Shown here: positions 45,540 to 55,331 of the stretch, in pieces
How positions within the stretch are numbered: position 1 is the stretch's first letter
How the letters are laid out: every line of letters starts with the position of its first letter
Assembly: GCF_014201115.1 (NCBI RefSeq)
Contig: NZ_JACHDO010000001.1
Location: 2,542,001 to 2,606,000, forward strand
DNA length: 64,000 bases
From: Nocardiopsis metallicus
Lineage (GTDB): Bacteria; Actinomycetota; Actinomycetes; Streptosporangiales; Streptosporangiaceae
Reading direction: 5' to 3'
Program-made: the position numbers and the translations under genes
Notes under the pieces: model-generated
What the model saw: only the letters and a program-made list of their open reading frames with translations
What the model was told of the DNA's origin: nothing
Database searches by the model: none

Positions 45540-46313
45540 ATGACGAAACCGCCGGTCACAAGCGACCAACGGACCGGGGGAACCCTGAGCCGCCGCGAAC
45601 GTGTGCGTGAAGCCACACTCACCGAGATCAAGGCGATCGCCCGCAGACACCTCGTGGAGCACGGGGTCGTCGGGGTCTCCCTGCGCGCGATCGCCCGGGA
45701 GATGGGCATGACCGCTCCGGGCCTGTACCGCTACGTGGAGGGGATCGACGCCCTCCTGGTGGCGATCACGGCGGACATGTACGAGGAACTGGCGGACGCG
45801 GTGGCCGCCGCCGACGCCGGGATGCCCGTGGAGGACACCGACGGACGCATCCTCGCGTCGTTGCGCGCCTTCCGGAACTGGGCCATCACCCACCGGACCG
45901 AGTACTCGGTGATGTTCGGGCCGCGCACCCGGCTGGACCCGTCGGCCGACATCGGCGTCGCCCTGGAATCGGGGCGCCGGTTCGGGTCCACGTTCTTCAC
46001 GCTCTTCGACCGCCTGGTCTCCGAGGAGCGCTTCCCGCTCCCCGCGGACGAGGACATCCCGCAGGCGCTCCGCCCCGAGCTGCGCTCCTTCGCGGACACC
46101 GTCGGTTTCACCTCGCCCGACATCTCCGAGGGCGCCGTGATGGTGCTCACCGCCTGCTGGGTGCGCCTCTACGGGGTGGTCTGCATGGAAGTGTTCCAAC
46201 ACCTGAGCTTTGTCGTGGGTGACATGGAACCATTCTTCGAGTCCGAGCTTCAGAACATGGCGAAGGACCTCGGGGTGCGCTACTCCCCGCCTCGGAAGGT
46301 GGAGGGCGTCTAA
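45540..46313 (+). CDS. TetR family transcriptional regulator
   Basis: About 257 residues from the ATG at 45540; the frame stays open upstream to 45471 and no ribosome-binding site is decisive. The N-terminal helix-turn-helix (about 22-70) reads REATLTEIKAIARRHLVEHG, SLRAIAREMGMTAPGLYRYV. The C-terminal ligand domain (about 95-250) has a WHG-like pattern seen in actinobacterial TetR proteins. It is probably the repressor of the divergent MMPL pump through the palindrome at 45426-45447. Confidence 0.9.
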   Translation: MTKPPVTSDQRTGGTLSRRERVREATLTEIKAIARRHLVEHGVVGVSLRAIAREMGMTAPGLYRYVEGIDALLVAITADMYEELADAVAAADAGMPVEDTDGRILASLRAFRNWAITHRTEYSVMFGPRTRLDPSADIGVALESGRRFGSTFFTLFDRLVSEERFPLPADEDIPQALRPELRSFADTVGFTSPDISEGAVMVLTACWVRLYGVVCMEVFQHLSFVVGDMEPFFESELQNMAKDLGVRYSPPRKVEGV

Positions 46314-46359
46314 CACCGGCTTGACCGTTTAAGCCCCATACTGGAGGTCTGCGGCACTT

Positions 46360-46385
46360 GCCGGATTCGTGGGTACGAATCCGGC
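46360..46385 (+). terminator. Perfect hairpin between tetR and the metallopeptidase gene
   Basis: GCCGGATTCG (46360-46369) pairs perfectly with CGAATCCGGC (46376-46385) around TGGGTA. It may end the tetR transcript. It directly abuts an upstream ATG of the next gene, which makes that ATG an unlikely start. Confidence 0.55.
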
Positions 46386-46427
46386 ATGCCGTACCCGTGT
46401 TGGCGCGAAGACGAGGACGAGCCCGTG

Positions 46428-47777
46428 GAGAACCGAACCGGCGCTGAGCGGCCCGGAGAGAACGCTCCCCGGCCGGACCGGACCGGCACCCACCAGCGAC
46501 CGCCCGAGCACACGGGAACCCTCCGGCACGATTCCCCTCCCCCGCGCGGCCGGCCGCCGCAGCCGCCGCGTCCCGCACAGGCTCCGCGACCGCCGCGCAC
46601 TCCGGTGCGCCCCGACCCCACCGAGTCGCAGGGCTGGGTGGCTCCGGGCGCGCCTTCGCGGCCCGCCCCCGCTCCACAGCAGCCGCCTGCGCAGCCGGGG
46701 CCTCCGCCGTCCCAGCAGTGGGGGCGGCAGCAGCCGCACCCGATGCACCAGCACCCCGTTCCGCAGCAGCCGGTTCAGCACCAGCCCGTTCCCCAGCAAC
46801 CGGTGCCCCGCGAACACTGGGTTCCGCGACCGGGCCAGTACCAGTGGCCGCCGCCCCAGCAGTGGGGGCAGCAGTGGGCGCCCCAGCCCTGGTACCCCGC
46901 GCCGCGGCCGCGGCGCGACAAGGGCCGGGCCGTGCTGGCCGGGGCGTTGGCCGCCGCCTCCGTCGCCCTGGTGGCGCTCATCGCCAGCGTCGCCATCGTG
47001 GTGAACACCCCGCGACAGGAAACGCCCACCGGCGGCGCCGACCTGTCCACCTTCTACGACAGCGGCCTGTACGCCCGACCCAACCCGGCCGAGATCGACC
47101 TCGTCGACCACCCGCTCTACGACGTCGCCATGCCCGAGCCGATCGACTGCCCCCTGCCCGCCCTGCGGACCGGCTCCGACGACTCCTGGGAGGCGTTCGC
47201 CAACGAGGCCGGGGTCTGTCTGAACGAGCTGTGGGCGCCGGTGATGGACGAGCTCCGCCTGGTCCCCGACCTCCCCGAGATCACGGTCACCGACGAGCCC
47301 CTGGACACCGACACCGAGGACTCCTTCACCCTGGCCTACTACGAGAGCGACCGGGGGCTGATCACCGTGGTCCTGCCCAACGTGCGCCAGGTCGGTGAAC
47401 AGATCCCGGAAGCACACCAGGAAGACGTGTGGTTGGCGCTGATGGGACACGAGTACGCCCACCACGTGCAATACGCCACGGGCATCCTGAGCGTCTCCCA
47501 CGACCTGCGCCGGACCGCGGGCAGCGAGGACGACGAGCTGGACACCCTGCGCCGGACCGAACTCCAGGCCGAGTGCATGGCGGGGGCGGGGCTGCGCGGG
47601 CTGACCGACCCCGGCGGCGACGCCCTGGACGTGGTCAACCTGCACTTCAACGGCGGCGGTGACCTGGACACCCACGGCACCGCGGCCAACCGCGCCCTGT
47701 GGTTGGAGGCGGGCTACTCCAGCGCGACCGTGGGCGGGTGCAACACCTACGGGGCCGACGAGAACGAGGTCACCTGA
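46428..47777 (+). CDS. Neutral zinc metallopeptidase, membrane-anchored
   Basis: About 449 residues from a GTG at 46428, with GAGGA 7 bases upstream; an ATG at 46386 lies directly behind a hairpin. A long Pro/Gln-rich cytoplasmic region (about 20-165, with PVPQQPVQHQPVPQQPVPRE) precedes one membrane helix (AVLAGALAAASVALVALIASVAIVV, near 166-190) and an external peptidase domain. The active site HEYAHH (His341, Glu342, His345) and the later ELQAECMAG helix, with the third zinc ligand, match the YpfJ-type neutral zinc metallopeptidase family. Substrates are unknown. Confidence 0.88.
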   Translation, partial: ENRTGAERPGENAPRPDRTGTHQRPPEHTGTLRHDSPPPRGRPPQPPRPAQAPRPPRTPVRPDPTESQGWVAPGAPSRPAPAPQQPPAQPGPPPSQQWGRQQPHPMHQHPVPQQPVQHQPVPQQPVPREHWVPRPGQYQWPPPQQWGQQWAPQPWYPAPRPRRDKGRAVLAGALAAASVALVALIASVAIVVNTPRQETPTGGADLSTFYDSGLYARPNPAEIDLVDHPLYDVAMPEPIDCPLPALRTGSDDSWEAFANEAGVCLNELWAPVMDELRLVPDLPEITVTDEPLDTDTEDSFTLAYYESDRGLITVVLPNVRQVGEQIPEAHQEDVWLALMGHEYAHHVQYATGILSVSHDLRRTAGSEDDELDTLRRTELQAECMAGAGLRGLTDPGGDALDVVNLHFNGGGDLDTHGTAANRALWLEAGYSSATVGGCNTYGADENEVT

Positions 47778-47810
47778 CCGCCTCCCGCGTCGCGCCCCCG
47801 CCCGCTCCCC

Positions 47811-49256
47811 TCAGCCCTCTTCCAGGGCCTTGCGGTAGGCGTCCCAGCCGCGCAGCTTGACCCGCTCACCCCGGCCCAGGTCTTCGGCGTGTCCGGCCTC
47901 GGCGGTGTCGATGCGCAGCCAGCCCTCGTAGTCGCTGTGCGCCAGACCCCGTTCGTCCAGGACCCGTTCCAGCGCGACGGGATCCGGCACCGCCTCGCGC
48001 AGTCGTGGAGCGTCCTCCAGCAGGGCACGGACGGTCCCGGCGGCGTCGGACTTGTTGGTGCCGATCACGCCGGTGGCGCCCCGCTTGATCCACCCGGCCA
48101 CGTAGTCCCCGGGCACCGCCCGGCCTTCGGCGTCCAGGACCCGGCCCGCCTCGTGCGGAACCGTGTGGCCGCCCCGGTCGAAGGGCACACCGGCCAGCGG
48201 CACCCCCGCGTAGCCGACCGAGCGCAACACCATGCCCACGTCCAGAACGCTGTACTTCCCGGTCCCCTCCAGGCGGCCGTCGGCGTCCAGCCGGGTGTGC
48301 TCCACCCGCAGGCCCTCGACCCGCGCCGCCCCGCCCTCCGCGGTCCCGGCCAGGATCTCCTCGGGGCGGGTCCAGAAGTGCAGTTCGACCCGGCGGGGAC
48401 GCCCCTCGGGGGCCCGCCCGGCCTGTTCGCGCAGCAGTCTGAGGTTGGTGCGCGCCGCCCGGGAGACCTCGCGCAGCTCGGGGCGGCCAGCGCTGTCGGT
48501 GCCCACCTCGGTGGGGTCGATGTCCACCTGGTCCGGGCGCACGACCACGTCCGCACCGGGCAGGGCGAGCAGGTCGCGCAGCTCGGGAGCGGTGAACTTG
48601 GCCTGGAGCGGGCCGCGGCGGGCCAGCACGTGAATGGTGCGTACCCGGCTCTGGGCGAGCACCTCCAGGGCGGCCTGCGGGATGTCGGTGTGCCGGAGTT
48701 CGTCGGCGGTCTTGGCCAGGATCCGGACGACGTCGAGGGCGACGTTGCCCGCCCCGACCACCGCGACCTCCTCGGCGTCCAGCGCGAACCGGTCCCACTC
48801 GTTGTCGGGGTGGCCGCAGTACCAGTTGACGAAGTCCGTGGCGGCGAGGCTGCCGGGCAGGTCCTCTCCCGGGATCCCCATGCGCCGGTCGACGCTGGCA
48901 CCGGTCGCGTAGACCACGGCGTGGTGGGTGCGGGCCAGGTCCGCGCGGGTCAGGTCGGCGCCGAACTCGACCCCGCCGACGAACCGCACGTGCGGGTGTT
49001 CCAGGATCCTGCGCAGAGTGAGCGCCACACCCTTGATCTTGGTGTGGTCGGGGGCGACGCCGTAACGCACCAGCCCGTAGGGGGTGGGCAGCCGGTCCAT
49101 GATGTCCACCCGGACCGGCACGCGGCGCTGGCGGACGAGGGCGTCGGCGGCGTAGACCCCGGCCGGGCCGGAGCCGATCACGGCCACCCTGAGCGGAGTC
49201 GCGTCCTCGGCGGCGGGCTGCTCAGAACTGGGGTGCTCGGGTTCGGGAGAGGTCAT
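47811..49256 (-). CDS. fprA: Ferredoxin-NADP reductase, FprA/adrenodoxin-reductase type
   Basis: 481 residues. The FAD-binding motif VAVIGSGPAGVYAADAL is near 24, the NADPH-binding AVVGAGNVALDVVRIL near 166, and the family segments TPYGLVRYGVAPDHTKIKGV and GWIKRGATGVIGTNKSDA are intact. It moves electrons between NADPH and ferredoxins. It lies 65 bases downstream of dxs on the same strand but behind a strong hairpin. Supply of reduced ferredoxin to the 4Fe-4S enzymes IspG and IspH, or to the sulfite reductase elsewhere in the window, is a reasonable inference. Confidence 0.92.
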   Translation of the reverse strand: MTSPEPEHPSSEQPAAEDATPLRVAVIGSGPAGVYAADALVRQRRVPVRVDIMDRLPTPYGLVRYGVAPDHTKIKGVALTLRRILEHPHVRFVGGVEFGADLTRADLARTHHAVVYATGASVDRRMGIPGEDLPGSLAATDFVNWYCGHPDNEWDRFALDAEEVAVVGAGNVALDVVRILAKTADELRHTDIPQAALEVLAQSRVRTIHVLARRGPLQAKFTAPELRDLLALPGADVVVRPDQVDIDPTEVGTDSAGRPELREVSRAARTNLRLLREQAGRAPEGRPRRVELHFWTRPEEILAGTAEGGAARVEGLRVEHTRLDADGRLEGTGKYSVLDVGMVLRSVGYAGVPLAGVPFDRGGHTVPHEAGRVLDAEGRAVPGDYVAGWIKRGATGVIGTNKSDAAGTVRALLEDAPRLREAVPDPVALERVLDERGLAHSDYEGWLRIDTAEAGHAEDLGRGERVKLRGWDAYRKALEEG

Positions 49257-49265
49257 GAACCCATT

Positions 49266-49299
49266 CTGGCAGCACCGGGGCTGCCCCCGGTGCTGCCAG
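49266..49299 (-). terminator. Terminator after dxs
   Basis: A perfect 15-bp stem (CTGGCAGCACCGGGG, 49266-49280, with 49285-49299) and a 4-base loop, between the dxs stop and the fprA start. Confidence 0.8.
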
Positions 49300-49321
49300 A
49301 AGTATGGCTGAAAAGCCCGAG

Positions 49322-51250
49322 TCAGGCGGTTTCGTCGGCCAGTTCGCGGTGCGGCTTGCCGCCCTCGCCGCGGCGGGAGACCGTCTCGGTGAGCTTGCGG
49401 GACAGCTCCTGCGGGGTCAGGCCCTGCTGCTGGAGGATGCGGTCGCGTTTGGCGTGGTCCAGGAACTCCTGGGCGATGCCGAAGGTCCGCACGGGCACGT
49501 CCACCTCGTGGTCGCGCAGCAGGCGGGCCACGGCGTCGCCGACGGCGCCGGTGCGGCCGTTGTCCTCCACGACCGCGACCACCGAGTGCTCGGCGGCCTC
49601 GGCCACCAGGGCCTCGTCCAGGGGCTTGACCCAGCGCGGGTCGATGACGGTGACGCCGATGCCCTGGTCGGCCATGCGGTCGGCCACCTCGACGGCGACC
49701 TGGGCCATGGTTCCCACGCCGACGATGAGCAGGTCCTTGGCGTGTCCGCCGTCGGTGGCGCGGCGCAGCAGGTCCATGGAGCCGACCTTGCCGATCTCGG
49801 GCAGCTCCTCGGCGACGGCGCCCTTGGGGTAGCGCACGACGGTGGGGGCGTCCTCGACGGCGACGGCCTCGCGCAGCAGGGTGCGCAGCCGGGCGGCGTC
49901 ACGCGGGGCGGCCAGGCGCAGGCCGGGGACGACCTGGAGGATGGACATGTCCCACATGCCGTTGTGGCTGGCGCCGTCGTTGCCGGTGACGCCCGCGCGG
50001 TCCAGGCAGAAGGTGACGCCCTGGCGGTGCAGGGCGGCGTCCATGAGCACCTGGTCGAAACAGCGGTTGAGGAAGGTCGCGTAGACGGCGACCACCGGGT
50101 GCAGGCCGTTCATCGCCATGCCGGTGGCGGCGGTGGCGGCGTGCTGCTCGGCGATGCCGACGTCGAAGATCCGGTCCGGGTAGGCCTCGGCGAACTTGTT
50201 CAGGCCGGTGGGGTGGAGCATCGCGGCGGTGATGCCCACGATGTCCTCGCGCTCGGCGCCGAGCTCGACCATGGTGTCGGCGAACACGCCGGTCCACTTC
50301 TCCACCTTGGGGCCGGGCTTGGCCTTGCCGGTGCCGATGTCGAAGGGGCCGGGGGCGTGGAACTGGTCCTCGTCGTGGTTCTCGGCCGGGGCGTAGCCCT
50401 TGCCCTTCTGGGTGATGACGTGGACGATCGCCGGGCCGCCGAAGTCGCGAGCGCGGCGCAGTGCCTTCTCTACCGCGGGCTCGTCGTGCCCGTCGATGGG
50501 ACCGAGGTACTTCAGGCCCAGGTCCTCGAACATGATCTGCGGCTGGATGGTGTCCTTGAGGCCCTTCTTGAGGCCGTGCAGGGCCTCGTAGAGGGGCTGG
50601 CCGACCACGGGGGTGCGGTTGAGGGTGGTCTTGGCCAGGTCAAGGGCCTGCTCGTAGCCGGGGGTCATGCGCAGCGAGGCCAGGTGGTCGGCCAGGCCGC
50701 CCATGGTGGGCGAGTAGGAGCGGCCGTTGTCGTTGACGACCACCACCAGGCGCCGGTTCTTCTTCTCGGCGATGTTGTTGAGGGCCTCCCAGGCCATACC
50801 ACCGGTGAGGGCGCCGTCACCGATGACGGCGACCACGGTCCGGTCGGTGCGCCCCTGGACCTCGTTGGCCTTGGCCATGCCGTCGGCGTAGGACAGGGCG
50901 GTGGAGGCGTGGGAGTTCTCGATGAAGTCGTGCTCGGACTCGGCGCGGGAGGGGTAGCCGGACAGGCCGCCCTCGGACTTCAGGTTGCTGAAGTCGTGGC
51001 GGCCGGTGAGGACCTTGTGCGCGTAGGCCTGGTGGCCGGTGTCGAAGAGGATCGGGTCCTTCGGTGAGTCGAAGACCCGGTGCAGCGCGATGCTCAGCTC
51101 GACGACGCCGAGGCTGGGACCCAGGTGGCCACCGGTCTGGGAGCAGGAGTCGACCAGGAAGTCCCTGATCTCCTGGGCCAGCGCAGGGAGCTGGTCGGCC
51201 GGGAGCTTCTTGAGCGCTTCCGGATTGTGTATCGACTCGAACAGTGTCAC
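49322..51250 (-). CDS. dxs: 1-deoxy-D-xylulose-5-phosphate synthase
   Basis: 642 residues from a GTG. It condenses pyruvate and glyceraldehyde 3-phosphate, the first step of the MEP isoprenoid pathway. Its features are [19 protein letters not shown], the substrate His region [14 protein letters not shown], the thiamin diphosphate motif [16 protein letters not shown]...N, and the transketolase-like pyrimidine domain [16 protein letters not shown] with catalytic Glu. Full length for the family. The start has only a weak ribosome-binding site. Confidence 0.96.
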   Translation of the reverse strand: MTLFESIHNPEALKKLPADQLPALAQEIRDFLVDSCSQTGGHLGPSLGVVELSIALHRVFDSPKDPILFDTGHQAYAHKVLTGRHDFSNLKSEGGLSGYPSRAESEHDFIENSHASTALSYADGMAKANEVQGRTDRTVVAVIGDGALTGGMAWEALNNIAEKKNRRLVVVVNDNGRSYSPTMGGLADHLASLRMTPGYEQALDLAKTTLNRTPVVGQPLYEALHGLKKGLKDTIQPQIMFEDLGLKYLGPIDGHDEPAVEKALRRARDFGGPAIVHVITQKGKGYAPAENHDEDQFHAPGPFDIGTGKAKPGPKVEKWTGVFADTMVELGAEREDIVGITAAMLHPTGLNKFAEAYPDRIFDVGIAEQHAATAATGMAMNGLHPVVAVYATFLNRCFDQVLMDAALHRQGVTFCLDRAGVTGNDGASHNGMWDMSILQVVPGLRLAAPRDAARLRTLLREAVAVEDAPTVVRYPKGAVAEELPEIGKVGSMDLLRRATDGGHAKDLLIVGVGTMAQVAVEVADRMADQGIGVTVIDPRWVKPLDEALVAEAAEHSVVAVVEDNGRTGAVGDAVARLLRDHEVDVPVRTFGIAQEFLDHAKRDRILQQQGLTPQELSRKLTETVSRRGEGGKPHRELADETA

Positions 51251-51536
51251 TGTCTCGTCAGTCCCCTCGTCCAGCGTGTCCGCTTACGTTTGCCGTACCC
51301 GGCCCCTGACGTGGGCCGGTGTTGGCTACCGGCAGGTATACCTACCCGATTTTATGGGCCTGCGTCCACGGTTCATACCCGGATGGCCCCCGAGGCCACG
51401 GCCTTGACGGTACCCCGGAAGAAGCGGTTGACCCCCTGGGGCGAAAACCACGGGAGACACCTCCCGCCACAGGTGTTTCGGCGTAGGTTACTCCCTTTTG
51501 GAAGCGCGGTTACCGCTGGCCACCCGGATGCTGAAG

Positions 51537-52307
51537 CTATCCCAGGGCGGCCTGGACCAGGAGGCCGATCGCGGAGACGGTCACCACGCACAGCAGCGCG
51601 ACCCGGAGCTTGCCCGGGTCGACCCAGCGGCGGATCCGGTTACCGACGAGGAAGCCGATGCCGACGAAGGGGATCGCGGCCACTCCGGCGGCGACCGTGC
51701 GCTCGTCGAGTTGGCCGCCGACCCCCAGGGCGAGCAGTGAGATGGCCCCGCCGAACAGGAAGAACGCGGCCAGGGTGGCGCGCACCCGCTCGGGGGGTTC
51801 GTGCTGGTAGAGCAGGGCCATCGGCGGGCCTCCCACCGAGGTGGCGGTGCCCGCGAAGCCGGACAGGGAGCCCGCCGCGACCAACGAGAGTGGGGTGATG
51901 CGCACCCGGAAGGCCCACACGGACAGGAGGACGGCCAGCAGGACCATGACCCCGACGACCCCGGCCAGGGCCCGGGGTTCGAGGAAGGCCACGACCCACA
52001 CCCCCAGCAGGGTTCCGGGGACCCGGGCGGGCAGCCCCCAGGCCATGCCCCGCCAGTCCACGTGCCGCCGCTCCTGGAGGAGCGTGAGCATCGGGAGGAT
52101 GATCACGGCGATCAGCAGTGATCCGGGCATGAGCGTGGGGTCGAGGAAGGAGATCACCGGGGCGGCGACGAGCCCGAGGCCGAGGCCTACCATGCTCTGG
52201 ACGGCGGCCCCGGCCAGGACCGCGGCCGCCGCGACGAGGAGGAAGACCCACGCGTCGATCTGGCCGAACAGTCCGTGGGCGGTGGGTGTGAGGAGATCAG
52301 CGAACAT
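51537..52307 (-). CDS. TauE/SafE family sulfite exporter-like protein
   Basis: About 256 residues from the ATG at 52307; a GTG three codons earlier is possible. Eight or so membrane helices in two repeats, with the TauE/SafE-type segments AAVQSMVGLGLGLVAAPVI near 37 and GFAGTATSVGGPPMALLY near 153. Members export sulfite, sulfoacetate or other organosulfonates, though many have unknown cargo. No sulfur gene is adjacent. Confidence 0.85.
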   Translation of the reverse strand: MFADLLTPTAHGLFGQIDAWVFLLVAAAAVLAGAAVQSMVGLGLGLVAAPVISFLDPTLMPGSLLIAVIILPMLTLLQERRHVDWRGMAWGLPARVPGTLLGVWVVAFLEPRALAGVVGVMVLLAVLLSVWAFRVRITPLSLVAAGSLSGFAGTATSVGGPPMALLYQHEPPERVRATLAAFFLFGGAISLLALGVGGQLDERTVAAGVAAIPFVGIGFLVGNRIRRWVDPGKLRVALLCVVTVSAIGLLVQAALG

Positions 52308-52346
52308 GAGGGGCACGACGCTATAACTCCGCGACCCCGGTCGGGA

Positions 52347-53612
52347 TTAGGAGATAGGGACATGGGACGACCGGGTCGGCAGGGTGCGCCGGACGGCGTC
52401 CGCGTACTCGATCGCCCGCTCGGGGTGCAGGAACCAGTCGATGAGCCCGATGGGTTCGCTGAAGGAGTTGGCGAACCGGTCCGCGGTGGGCTGGTGCCGC
52501 TCCGCCAGCCGGTACAGCTCCCACACGTGGTGCGGACCGGACAGCATGACCCTGCTCCACGCGGTGACCTGGCGGGCGTGCCGCCAGTAGGCGGCGAAGG
52601 CCGCGCGCATGAAGGCCTCGTCGAAGGGGCGCCCGCCGTGGTCGACGACGGCCCTCCGGTAGACGTCCGCGCACAACGAGGCCATGTTGGCGCCCTGCGC
52701 GGTGACGGGGTCGTTGCTGACCACGGAGTCGGCCATGCCCAGGACCAGGGTGCCGTCGGCCAGTCGGGCGACGGGCTGGCGCACCACCGGCGTGTAACCG
52801 CCGTACAGGGCGGCCATGGGGTCGGCCAACCGGGCCCGGGAGAAGCGCTCGTACTCCCAGGGGGCGTGTACGCGCAGGACGTCGAGCAGCCCGGCCAGGA
52901 CGTCCTCGCCGGTCGCCCCGCGACCCAGGGGCCGGTCCAGCGGCCCGCCCGGCACGGCCTCCACCATCAGGGCCTGGCAGACACCGTTCAGGGACAGGGT
53001 GGGCAGGGTGAACAGCTCGCCCGCCCCGGGGACGACCGTACGCCCCAGCACACCGCCGCCCGGAGGCGGCTCGGCCCCGGTGACGTATGCCAGCGACAGG
53101 GCGCGCTGGGGCTCCCTGAAGGGCGATCGACCCTCGCCCCGGGGGAAGAGTTCGGACAGCTCCCCGCGACCCGCCGCGACGATGACCAGGTCGTGGCCGG
53201 CGCCGAGCTCGGCAAGCTCCCCGGCCGCGACCCGGCGCCGCAGCACGCGGCCGCCGCCCCGCACGAACAGCTCCAGCCAGGCGGCCAGCTTCAGCCGCTG
53301 GTCCACGGACCGGGCGGGCTCGTCGAGGCGTCCCACCCAGTCCAGGTCCGGGGCCGCTCCCCCGCCCTGCCCGGCCACGCGGACGCCCACCCCGGTGATC
53401 CGCGGGGCCCGGTCCCCCCACAGGTCCAGGCCGTGGCGGCGTTCGCGGCGCAGGGCCGGACCGAACAGACACTGGGTGGACAGCACCCGTCCGGTCCGGA
53501 TCTCCTCGGGTCCCTGCGGGTTGACCAGGGTGACGTCGTAGTCCTCAGCGAGCAGGCCGAGGGCGAGCTGGAGTCCGGACTGCCCGGCACCGACGACGAG
53601 GATCTTGCGCAT
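52347..53612 (-). CDS. StyA-like styrene/indole monooxygenase family flavoprotein
   Basis: 421 residues from the ATG at 53612, with AGGAGAACC before it; the frame is open further upstream but there it is only low-complexity. It has the FAD motif ILVVGAGQSGLQLALGLL at the N-terminus, PQGPEEIRTGRVLSTQCLF, and LVLGMADSVVSNDPVTAQGANMASL near 314, the second FAD-contact motif of group E flavoprotein monooxygenases. StyA-type enzymes use FADH2 made by a separate reductase, StyB. No styB gene lies nearby, so the substrate and reductase are unknown. Confidence 0.85.
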   Translation of the reverse strand: MRKILVVGAGQSGLQLALGLLAEDYDVTLVNPQGPEEIRTGRVLSTQCLFGPALRRERRHGLDLWGDRAPRITGVGVRVAGQGGGAAPDLDWVGRLDEPARSVDQRLKLAAWLELFVRGGGRVLRRRVAAGELAELGAGHDLVIVAAGRGELSELFPRGEGRSPFREPQRALSLAYVTGAEPPPGGGVLGRTVVPGAGELFTLPTLSLNGVCQALMVEAVPGGPLDRPLGRGATGEDVLAGLLDVLRVHAPWEYERFSRARLADPMAALYGGYTPVVRQPVARLADGTLVLGMADSVVSNDPVTAQGANMASLCADVYRRAVVDHGGRPFDEAFMRAAFAAYWRHARQVTAWSRVMLSGPHHVWELYRLAERHQPTADRFANSFSEPIGLIDWFLHPERAIEYADAVRRTLPTRSSHVPIS

Positions 53613-53960
53613 GGTTCTCCTGGCTGCGTTAACAGGGGGTGGCTGTCGTGACGCGGCGAAACTAACAGCGCCCCGGAAAGCGCCGATTCCGCCCCTGACC
53701 TTGGGACTTTCGGCCCTACGGGGGCGGGGCCAAGGCCCTGGCCCCGCCGAGTGCCCCAGCTCACAGCGGCTGTTCGGCCTGGAAAACGGACTTCTGGCGG
53801 CCTCGGGCCCGTCCGCGCAGGTCAGCACGGCCAACACCGGCCCCTTCAGGAACCCGGCTGCGCGGAAGGCTCCGGTACGCCCCGGAACGGGGGCCCGGAT
53901 GGCCGCGCCGCTCACTCGAAGCGCGGGGAAAGCGACACACCTCACACAAGAACAAGAAAG
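53613..53960. other. Intergenic region upstream of the StyA-like gene
   Basis: About 350 bases without a supported gene, lying between the ABC operon terminator and the leftward StyA-like gene. It probably holds that gene's promoter. No clear operator or leader is seen. Confidence 0.4.
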
Positions 53961-53998
53961 GGGCCCGGGCCGGTGGGAGTGGAAACCGGCCCGGGCCC
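53961..53998 (-). terminator. Terminator of the sugar ABC operon
   Basis: GGGCCCGGGCCGGT (53961-53974) is perfectly complementary to ACCGGCCCGGGCCC (53985-53998). On the minus strand it is followed by the T-rich CTTTCTTGTTCTT, about 55 bases after the permease stop. Confidence 0.88.
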
Positions 53999-54053
53999 AG
54001 CGGCGGCCCGGGGTGAACCGCCGCTCTCCTCCGGGAGGGAGTGGGGAGAGGCG

Positions 54054-55331
54054 CTAAGCACCGCCTCTGGCGTGGGTCTTGCGACCGCGGCGGGAGACCG
54101 CGTCCAGGACGACCGCGATCAGCAGGACGGCCGCCGTGATCATGAACCGCACGGAGGTGTCCATCTGGAGCAGCAGCAGGCCCGAGGTGATGGCGCCCAG
54201 CACCAGTCCGCCCAGCAGGGCGGAGTAGGCGTTGCCGCGACCGCCGAACAGGCTGGTGCCGCCGATGACCGCGGCCGCGATGGCCATCATCAGCTCGGCG
54301 CCGCCGCCGGTGGAGACGCTCGCCGCGAAGTTGCGGGAGACCAGCATGATGCCGCCCAGAGCCGCGAGGGTGGAGGCGATGCCGAAGACGGAGATCCGGA
54401 TCAGGTCCACGTTGATTCCGGCGCGCCGGGCCGCCTCGGAGCTGCCGCCCACGGCGTAGACCATGCGGCCGTACCGGGTCTTGCGCAGCACCAGGTCCAG
54501 CACGACCACGAAGCCCACGAAGATCAGGAAGGCGAGCGGGACACCCTTGAACTGGTTGAGGATCCACACGCCGCCGACCAGCGGCAGGGCCAGCAGGAAG
54601 GCGCGGAAGAGCACCTCGCTGAGCGGCTTGTAGGGCAGACCGGCGATTCGCCGCTTGCGCTCGGCCGTCAGCACCGACAGCAGGTAGAGAACCAGGGCCA
54701 CCGCGACCAGGAACCAGCCCACGACCGGGACGAAGTAGGTCTGGGTGAGCATCGCGATCGGACCGTTGGCGCTGGTGTTGATGCTCCCGTCGCCGCCCAT
54801 GAGGTACAGGTGCACGCCCTGCCAGCCGAGCAGGCCGGCGAGGGTGACCACGAAGGCCGGTACCCCCATCTTCGCGAAGATGACGCCGTGGATCAGGCCG
54901 ACCACGAGGCCGACGGTCAGGGCGGCGCCGATGGCGGCCCATTCGGACCAGCCGTGACGGACCGCGAGGACCGCCAGGACACCGGCGGACAGACCGGCCA
55001 CCGAACCGATGGACAGGTCGATCTCGCCGAGCAGCAGGACCATGATGACGCCGGTGGTCATCAGGCCGACGGCGGCGATCTGCACGGTCAGGTTCGACAG
55101 GTTCTGCGGGGACAGGAACCGGTCGTTCATCGACTGGAAGACGACGGCGATCAGCAGCAGGCCGACGATGACCGGCACCGCGCCCAGTTCGCCGCCCTTG
55201 ATGTTGCGGCGCAGGGCCTGGAGCCAGCCGCTGGGCGAGGCGGCGGTGGCCAGCAGGCGGGGGTCGCGCCGGGGACCGTTCTTCGGCTGGGCCCCGTCGG
55301 CGCCGTGGGAAACGTGTGTCTGCTGGCTCAT
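54054..55331 (-). CDS. Sugar ABC transporter permease (CUT2 type)
   Basis: 425 residues; the ATG overlaps the stop of the ATPase gene. The N-terminal 30 residues are cytoplasmic and polar. About ten membrane helices follow with the AraH/RbsC/XylH hallmarks VIMVLLLGEIDLSIGSVAGL, FAKMGVPAFVVTLAGLLGW, YAVGGSSEAARRAGINV and GGAELMMAIAAAVIGGTSLFGG. It forms the membrane channel for a pentose or related sugar, probably as a homodimer. Confidence 0.92.
   Translation of the reverse strand: MSQQTHVSHGADGAQPKNGPRRDPRLLATAASPSGWLQALRRNIKGGELGAVPVIVGLLLIAVVFQSMNDRFLSPQNLSNLTVQIAAVGLMTTGVIMVLLLGEIDLSIGSVAGLSAGVLAVLAVRHGWSEWAAIGAALTVGLVVGLIHGVIFAKMGVPAFVVTLAGLLGWQGVHLYLMGGDGSINTSANGPIAMLTQTYFVPVVGWFLVAVALVLYLLSVLTAERKRRIAGLPYKPLSEVLFRAFLLALPLVGGVWILNQFKGVPLAFLIFVGFVVVLDLVLRKTRYGRMVYAVGGSSEAARRAGINVDLIRISVFGIASTLAALGGIMLVSRNFAASVSTGGGAELMMAIAAAVIGGTSLFGGRGNAYSALLGGLVLGAITSGLLLLQMDTSVRFMITAAVLLIAVVLDAVSRRGRKTHARGGA

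Noticed and set aside
53605..54057. 150-codon plus-strand frame between the ABC operon and the StyA-like gene
   Set aside because: It covers the operon terminator and has no ribosome-binding site or recognisable sequence.
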